From Firmicutes bacterium CAG:341 (GTDB lineage Bacteria > Bacillota > Clostridia > Oscillospirales > Acutalibacteraceae), in assembly GCA_000434995.1 (NCBI GenBank), contig FR895318.1, forward strand, positions 113,222 through 124,489: 11,268 nt of DNA, given 5' to 3'. Below, piece after piece: positions 6,975-11,268 of the stretch (within the stretch, counting starts at the first letter, position 1; each line of letters begins with the position of its first letter). The notes beneath the pieces are model-generated. The model was not told the DNA's origin. It made no database searches and was given only the letters and a program-made list of their open reading frames with translations. The translations under genes and the position numbers were made by a program.

Positions 6975-8048
6975 TTATGCCATAAGGTCAAGAAGAGCAA
7001 ATGCAACCGCACTTTCAATTACCGGCAAAGCCCTAGGCACAATGCAAGGGTCGTGCCTGCCGTGAATAACAAGCTCTTCCTCAGTCATAGTCTGCAAATT
7101 AACACTCTTTTGCGGCTTTGATATTGACGGTGTCGGCTTAATCGCAGCCTTAACTATAATCGGTGCACCCGTAGTCATTCCACCGAGAATACCGCCGTTA
7201 TTATTTTTATTAACAAATATTTTTCCGTTTTTAATCGAATATGTATCATTCGCTTCATAACCCGTCATATTCGCAAGGTCAAAACCTGCGCCGAATTCAA
7301 CACCCTTTACTGCCGGAACACCGAAAAGTGATGATGAAATATGGCTCTCCACAGTAGAAAAAATATTAGCCCCCACGCCGACAGGCATACCGCAAACGGC
7401 ACATTCAATTATTCCGCCGACACTGTCACCGTCAAGCCTTGCTTTTTCAACTGCTTGGCGCATTTTTTCCTCAATGTTATCGTTAATAACACCAAAAGGC
7501 TTTGATGACACAGCAATAAGCTGCTCGCTTGTTACTTCAGCCTTATCAAAGCTATCATCATAAACACCGTTTATGCTTAATATATGTGCCCCAACGGTAA
7601 CACCCTTTTGAGCTAAAATTTGCTTTGCTATTGCGCCGGCAAAAACAAGCGGTGCAGTAAGCCTGCCGCTGAAATGGCCGCCGCCTCTGATGTCATTATA
7701 TCCTTTATATTTAACATAAGCCGGATAATCGCTGTGCGACGGGCGCGGCACTGCCATTAAATTTGAATAATCGCCGCTTTTTGTATTTGTATTTTCTATT
7801 ATCATTGCAAGCGGTGCGCCTGTTGTAACATTATCAAGCACACCTGAAAGAATATGAGGAATATCCTTTTCAAGCCTTGGAGTTGCTGTTTTATCCTTAC
7901 CCGGAGCGCGCCTGGCCATATCAAAATAGATTTTATCCATATCAAGCTTAACACCGGCAGGAAGCGAATCAATAACACAGCCGATAGCTTCCCCGTGGCT
8001 TTCACCGAATATTGAAAGTTTAATTTTATTGCCGAATTCAGAGGACAT
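6975..8048 (-). CDS. aroC: Chorismate synthase
   Basis: It removes phosphate from 5-enolpyruvylshikimate 3-phosphate to give chorismate, using reduced FMN as cofactor. With the ATG at 8048 the protein has 357 residues and begins MSSEFGNKIKLSIFGESHG, the usual N-terminus of the family. Other signatures are RAPGKDKTATPR (47-58), RPSHSDYP (102-109), RGGGHFSGR (121-129), DGDSVGG (206-212), NNNGGILGG (282-290) and HGRHDP (329-334); His18, His105 and Asp333 fall at the catalytic positions. An in-frame ATG at 8081 would add 11 residues (MMTIINLGVKL) outside the family pattern and without a good ribosome site, so I prefer 8048, which has GGGGGT 7 nt upstream. This start overlaps the end of aroA by 11 nt, pointing to translational coupling. 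No flavin reductase domain is attached, so FMN must be reduced by another enzyme. Confidence 0.97.
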   Translation of the reverse strand: MSSEFGNKIKLSIFGESHGEAIGCVIDSLPAGVKLDMDKIYFDMARRAPGKDKTATPRLEKDIPHILSGVLDNVTTGAPLAMIIENTNTKSGDYSNLMAVPRPSHSDYPAYVKYKGYNDIRGGGHFSGRLTAPLVFAGAIAKQILAQKGVTVGAHILSINGVYDDSFDKAEVTSEQLIAVSSKPFGVINDNIEEKMRQAVEKARLDGDSVGGIIECAVCGMPVGVGANIFSTVESHISSSLFGVPAVKGVEFGAGFDLANMTGYEANDTYSIKNGKIFVNKNNNGGILGGMTTGAPIIVKAAIKPTPSISKPQKSVNLQTMTEEELVIHGRHDPCIVPRALPVIESAVAFALLDLMA

Positions 8049-9237
8049 CAGCTTTACCCCCAAGTTTATTATAGTCATCAAAAAATGACGGATATGATTT
8101 ATTTATACTTTGAGCATCATCAATTTCACAATTGCCTATATTCATTGCCGCAACTGAAAATGCCATTACAATTCTATGGTCGTTATAACCCTTAAGCTTC
8201 GCCGAATGAAGCGGCCTACCACCGCTAATTTCCATTCCGTCAGGCGTTTCTTTTACATCAACACCAAGTTCTTTAAGATTATAAACCACGCTTTCTATTC
8301 TGTCTGATTCTTTATATCTGAGCCTTTGAGCGCCCTTTATAACGGTTTTTCCGCTTGCAAACGAAGCGAGAACCGCAATAGCAGGAACCATATCGGGAAT
8401 ATCGGTTGCATCAAATTCTATACCGTGCAGTTCACTTTTTTGTACCCTGACAGCATTTTCAAGAATTTTTACATTTGCGCCGAATTTTTTGATTACATCC
8501 ACAATAGCTTTATCACCCTGTGTTGAGCTCATATCAAGCCCCTTAACTGTAACATCACCGTTAATTGCCCCGCCTACAAGGAAAAATGCAGCCTGTGACC
8601 AATCGCCTTCAACCGTATAATCCTGAACTTTAAATTTTTGCCCGCCTTTAATGAGATAGCCGAAATCCGTTTCAAACACATTTACTCCGTAATCAGCCAA
8701 AACCTTAACCGTCATATCAACATACGGTTTTGATTGCAGTTGTGTTTTAAGAATTACAGCACTGTCACCTTCAAGTGCCGAAAGTGCCAAAAGCAAACCC
8801 GTAATATATTGGCTTGAAACATTGCCGTTCACTTCAAAACTGCCGTTTTGGAGTTTACCGCTTATTTCAGCCGGCAAGTAACCGTCAGAGTTGATTTTAA
8901 CACCGTGAAGCGGTAAAAGTTCAAGATATTCACCGATTGGGCGTGTAAGCAAACTGCCCTGCCCTGTGAAAGTTACTTCTTTTCCGAGTGCCGCCGCAAC
9001 CGGAATCATAAAACGGAGAGTTGAGCCGCTTTCTATTGAATTAAGTTCAGTTTCATTATTTTTAAGTGCTTCAATAATACCGACCGTTGCCTGCATATCT
9101 TTAGACGAAATAATAGGCTTAACAGTTCCGCCACCGGCAAGAAAAGAACATATCAATGCCCTGTGTGCAACAGATTTAGATGCCGGAACAGTAACATCAC
9201 CGTTAAATATTGACTTTTGAATTTTTGCTATGCTCAT
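8038..9237 (-). CDS. aroA: 3-phosphoshikimate 1-carboxyvinyltransferase (EPSP synthase)
   Basis: It joins phosphoenolpyruvate to shikimate 3-phosphate. The 399 residues are shorter than the 427 of E. coli AroA but within the family range. Substrate-binding residues are visible: K21 and S22 in PASKSVAHRAL, R75 in SGSTLR, R99 in LLTRPIG, Q143 in SSQYITG, D282 in IPDMVP, the catalytic E310 and R313 in RYKESDRIES, R355 in YNDHRI and K380 in INKSYP. The loop at 69-77 reads ESGSTLRFM, whereas class I enzymes have NAGTAMRPL; the glycine that lines the PEP/glyphosate pocket (G71) is kept and the proline after Arg is Phe76. It therefore belongs to a divergent subgroup. The Shine-Dalgarno GGAG is 5 nt before the ATG, 10 nt after aroB, and the 3' end overlaps aroC by 11 nt. 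Confidence 0.96.
   Translation of the reverse strand: MSIAKIQKSIFNGDVTVPASKSVAHRALICSFLAGGGTVKPIISSKDMQATVGIIEALKNNETELNSIESGSTLRFMIPVAAALGKEVTFTGQGSLLTRPIGEYLELLPLHGVKINSDGYLPAEISGKLQNGSFEVNGNVSSQYITGLLLALSALEGDSAVILKTQLQSKPYVDMTVKVLADYGVNVFETDFGYLIKGGQKFKVQDYTVEGDWSQAAFFLVGGAINGDVTVKGLDMSSTQGDKAIVDVIKKFGANVKILENAVRVQKSELHGIEFDATDIPDMVPAIAVLASFASGKTVIKGAQRLRYKESDRIESVVYNLKELGVDVKETPDGMEISGGRPLHSAKLKGYNDHRIVMAFSVAAMNIGNCEIDDAQSINKSYPSFFDDYNKLGGKADVL
8056..8061 (-). promoter_or_regulatory. Ribosome binding site that decides the aroC start
   Basis: GGGGGT, one mismatch from the ideal GGAGGT, lies 7 nt before the ATG at 8048 and inside the last codons of aroA. It supports 8048 over the upstream in-frame ATG at 8081. 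Confidence 0.7.
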
Positions 9238-9247
9238 ATTTTCTCCG

Positions 9248-10306
9248 TCAGTCTACACCAAATGTTTTATTTATATCTTCATATTTAATCGGATTTATAA
9301 AGCTTGAACCTATTTTATCAATCATTACAAATTTAATGCCGGAGCCGGTTCTCTTTTTATCCCCGCTCATAGCCGAAATGATTTCCTTTTTTGAATGTGA
9401 ATCACTAATTTTCAAATTATTCTTTTCAAGAACTTTTATAATCCTTTCGGTTGTACCTTTTTCGGTTATTCCCAAATCTTCACTTGCATGGGTAATCATC
9501 ACCATGCCCATTCCCACAGCTTCACCGTGGCTTACGGTTTGAAAATTCCATAATTTTTCAATTGCGTGGCCACAGGTATGCCCGAAATTAAGAAGTGCTC
9601 TTTCGCCATGCTCTTTTTCGTCATTTTCAACTACTTGGCGCTTTATACTTACACATTCGGTAATAATCTCGGTAATATTATCTTTTGCATTTCCTTTTTC
9701 AAGAAGTTCAAAAAGTGAAGACGATTTAATACATCCGTATTTAATAACTTCGCCCATTCCGTCGCTGAAGAAATGCTCGCTTAAAGTTGAAAGCACATTA
9801 GGGTCGATTATTACTATTGACGGTTGATGAAACGCGCCGCAAAGATTTTTACCCTGCGGTAAATCAACAGCGGTCTTACCGCCGACTGATGAATCCACCT
9901 GCGCCAAAAGTGAAGTCGGAATTTGAACAAACTTAATTCCTCTTAAAAATACAGCCGCCGCAAAACCAACCATATCCCCGCAAACTCCGCCGCCTAAAGC
10001 TACTGCTATATCTTCACGGGTAAGTCCGCTTTGTGCCATAAACTCAACTATTTTTACAAGCTCGGTTGTATTTTTTGAAGCTTCGCCGGCTTTAAATATG
10101 TAAGTAAATACCTCATATCCCTCGTTTTCCAGTTGAGATTTAATTATGTCACCGTAAATAGGATACACATTTGTATCGCTAACAAGTGCGATTTTTTTGC
10201 AATTAAATTTTTCTTTTATAAGCTTTCCTGCTTTAGAAATAAGTCCGTTTTCAATATAAATATTACTTATACTGTTATCGCTTACATTTACGCATAGTTC
10301 TTTCAT
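9248..10306 (-). CDS. aroB: 3-dehydroquinate synthase
   Basis: It closes DAHP into 3-dehydroquinate, the second step of the shikimate pathway, using NAD+ and a divalent metal, usually zinc. The 352 residues are of typical length. The NAD-binding part has ALGGGVCGDMVGF (103-115) and IPTSLLAQVDSSVGGKTAV (129-147). The three metal ligands are visible: E186 in GMGEVIKYG, H243 in NFGHTCGHAIE and H260 in SHGEAVGMGM. Its ATG overlaps the TAA stop of tyrA by one base (TAATG), with GAGG about 9 nt upstream inside the end of tyrA, so translation of the two is probably coupled. It is the earliest pathway step encoded here; aroF/G, aroQ/D, aroE and aroK are missing from the window. Confidence 0.97.
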   Translation of the reverse strand: MKELCVNVSDNSISNIYIENGLISKAGKLIKEKFNCKKIALVSDTNVYPIYGDIIKSQLENEGYEVFTYIFKAGEASKNTTELVKIVEFMAQSGLTREDIAVALGGGVCGDMVGFAAAVFLRGIKFVQIPTSLLAQVDSSVGGKTAVDLPQGKNLCGAFHQPSIVIIDPNVLSTLSEHFFSDGMGEVIKYGCIKSSSLFELLEKGNAKDNITEIITECVSIKRQVVENDEKEHGERALLNFGHTCGHAIEKLWNFQTVSHGEAVGMGMVMITHASEDLGITEKGTTERIIKVLEKNNLKISDSHSKKEIISAMSGDKKRTGSGIKFVMIDKIGSSFINPIKYEDINKTFGVD

Positions 10307-10320
10307 TAACCGATTTCCTC
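10304..10320 (-). promoter_or_regulatory. tyrA/aroB junction: TAATG overlap with Shine-Dalgarno
   Basis: The TAA stop of tyrA (10308-10306) shares a base with the ATG of aroB (10306-10304), and GAGG at 10320-10317 sits about 9-10 nt upstream. This arrangement is typical of stop-start reinitiation. Confidence 0.8.
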
Positions 10321-11133
10321 TTTAATCTTATTACCTTTTTTCATCAATTCGCAAAGTTCGTTTGCATCTTCATTTACTATGCAATACTTAAATTTCATAA
10401 GATTTGATACAAGGTCATCAATTTCACGAACAAGCGGTTCTTTATTATCAATAAAAAGTTCAGTCCACATATCTGCATTTATTCGTGCAACTCGGCTTAC
10501 ATCACGGTAACTGCCTGCCGAATATCCGGCATGGTACGGTGCAAGCGGTGAAAGAACATATGAGCATGCCAAAACATGAGCAATCTGCGATGTAAACGCA
10601 ATCATTTCATCATGATGTTCAGGAGTTGTTACAACTGTGCGTGCAAATCCCATTTCTTGTGCAAGGCCTACAAGTGCGTCAGATATATATCTCGGAATAC
10701 CGTCACAAGGTGTACAAATAAAAGAAGCGTTATCAAATAAATCATCAAGCGAATTATCATATCCGCTTACTTCTCTACCTGCCATTGGATGAGCGCCTAC
10801 GAAGTAAAAATCAAAATTTTCCTTTTCAAGTTCGCGGCAAATTTTTGTTTTAATTCCGCAAGAATCGGTAACAATGCTGTTTTTCTTGAATAAATCCTTA
10901 TGCTCTTTAATAAAAGGAGCAATTGCCTCCGGGTAAAAATTCACTATTGTTACATCAGCTTTCGGCATCATTGCTTCAAGCTCACCTGTTTCATCTATAA
11001 CACCGTCAGCCAATGCACGCTTTGCAACAGAATCCGTTCTGTTCCAACCCATAATGTGATGATTTGTATTTTTTTTCAAAGTTTTTGCAAGGCTGGCGCC
11101 GATAAGGCCGAGTCCGCATACAAGAATATTCAT
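10306..11133 (-). CDS. tyrA: Prephenate (or arogenate) dehydrogenase, TyrA family
   Basis: It oxidatively decarboxylates prephenate to 4-hydroxyphenylpyruvate, the tyrosine branch. With the start chosen here the protein has 275 residues. The Rossmann motif GLGLIG is at 7-12, the catalytic motif GAHPMAGRE at 113-121 (H115) and TSQIAHVLA at 181-189 (H186). There is no chorismate mutase domain and no ACT domain, so feedback by tyrosine is not obvious. After the second strand the sequence is GWNRT (29-33), without the Asp usual in NAD-specific enzymes, which hints at NADP+ use. An earlier in-frame ATG at 11151 would add MSGSGL but has no Shine-Dalgarno and lies only about 8 nt from the predicted transcription start. 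The ATG at 11133 has GGAAG 7 nt upstream and puts the Rossmann strand at the N-terminus. It is the first gene of the operon. Confidence 0.94.
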   Translation of the reverse strand: MNILVCGLGLIGASLAKTLKKNTNHHIMGWNRTDSVAKRALADGVIDETGELEAMMPKADVTIVNFYPEAIAPFIKEHKDLFKKNSIVTDSCGIKTKICRELEKENFDFYFVGAHPMAGREVSGYDNSLDDLFDNASFICTPCDGIPRYISDALVGLAQEMGFARTVVTTPEHHDEMIAFTSQIAHVLACSYVLSPLAPYHAGYSAGSYRDVSRVARINADMWTELFIDNKEPLVREIDDLVSNLMKFKYCIVNEDANELCELMKKGNKIKEEIG

Positions 11134-11140
11134 AAGCCCA

Positions 11141-11145
11141 CTTCC
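11141..11145 (-). promoter_or_regulatory. Ribosome binding site that decides the tyrA start
   Basis: GGAAG lies 7 nt before the ATG at 11133 and downstream of the competing ATG at 11151, which has only AT-rich sequence before it. Confidence 0.75.
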
Positions 11146-11165
11146 AGACATAGTTAATTACTATA

Positions 11166-11194
11166 ATAATAATATATAACTTATAATATGTCAA
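11166..11194 (-). promoter_or_regulatory. Main promoter of the tyrA-aroB-aroA-aroC-pheA operon
   Basis: A perfect -35 TTGACA (11194-11189), a 17-bp spacer and the -10 TATTAT (11171-11166, 5 of 6 matches) lie on the minus strand. A-rich and T-rich DNA upstream could act as an UP element. Transcription should start near 11159, leaving a leader of about 25 nt before the ATG at 11133. That is too short for a riboswitch, T-box or leader-peptide attenuator, so any control by aromatic amino acids must be through a repressor or the enzymes themselves. No operator palindrome overlaps the promoter that I can see. Confidence 0.85.
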
Positions 11195-11236
11195 ACAAGA
11201 AATTCACTTTTTCAAGATATTTAATAAAATTGTAAT

Positions 11237-11268
11237 AAAAAAGACCGTGATTTTAAATCACGGTCTTT
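11237..11268 (-). terminator. Intrinsic terminator of a gene to the right of the window
   Basis: Bases 11240-11268 form a near-perfect palindrome with 14-bp arms (AAAGACCGTGATTT and its complement) around one central base; the working loop is probably about 4 nt. On the minus strand the stem runs into six T residues, so it should stop transcription coming from the right just before the tyrA promoter. The plus strand also ends in TTT at the window edge, so it may work both ways. Confidence 0.85.

Noticed and set aside
8049..8081. An N-terminal extension of chorismate synthase (MMTIINLGVKL)
   Set aside because: The added residues are not family-like, no good ribosome site precedes 8081, and the extra overlap with aroA would be 44 nt instead of 11.
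930..11194. A new defence, mobile or RNA-based system
   Set aside because: All genes here belong to recognisable metabolic, membrane or secreted families, and there are no direct repeats, transposase, integrase, nuclease or reverse-transcriptase motifs.

Overview
The window reads as chromosomal DNA from a low-GC Gram-positive anaerobe, most likely a member of the Clostridia close to Ruminococcus/Oscillospirales. The grounds are AT-rich intergenic DNA, strong AGGAG-type ribosome sites, the protein styles (galactokinase with a GNHTDH motif, a VTT membrane protein, a secreted beta-helix protein) and a cysteine-rich protein of a kind I recall only from Clostridia. The taxon is inferred; no rRNA or other marker gene is present. 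All ten genes lie on the minus strand, so transcription runs from right to left.

Right end (about 11.27 to 5.8 kb): an intrinsic terminator closes whatever lies further right. A strong sigma-70-type promoter (TTGACA, 17 bp, TATTAT) then drives a compact aromatic amino acid operon: tyrA, aroB, aroA, aroC, pheA. AroB makes dehydroquinate, AroA and AroC carry out the last two steps to chorismate, and the chorismate mutase/prephenate dehydratase PheA and the dehydrogenase TyrA send it to phenylalanine and tyrosine. The DAHP synthase, dehydroquinase, shikimate dehydrogenase and shikimate kinase genes are not in this window. The genes overlap or lie 10 to 23 nt apart. The leader is only about 25 nt, so there is no room for a T-box or leader-peptide attenuator.

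Middle (5.8 to 0.93 kb): with gaps of only 11 to 37 nt and no visible terminator, the same strand continues with a VTT/DedA-type membrane protein, a galactokinase-family kinase, a diacylglycerol-kinase-family lipid kinase and a secreted right-handed beta-helix protein with a C-terminal fibronectin-III-like tail. These have no evident link to aromatic synthesis. A membrane or cell-surface theme is possible.

Left end (0.93 kb to 1): a 53-nt imperfect palindrome lies between the beta-helix gene and a gene for a 275-residue cytoplasmic protein with 21 cysteines. In a read-through transcript its 3' arm would bury that gene's Shine-Dalgarno and is followed by seven U residues. A promoter-like sequence inside the palindrome would start transcription after the blocking arm. 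This junction is the most interesting feature I found. I do not see a CRISPR array, mobile element, tRNA, rRNA, defence system or biosynthetic cluster, and most of the window is ordinary core metabolism.
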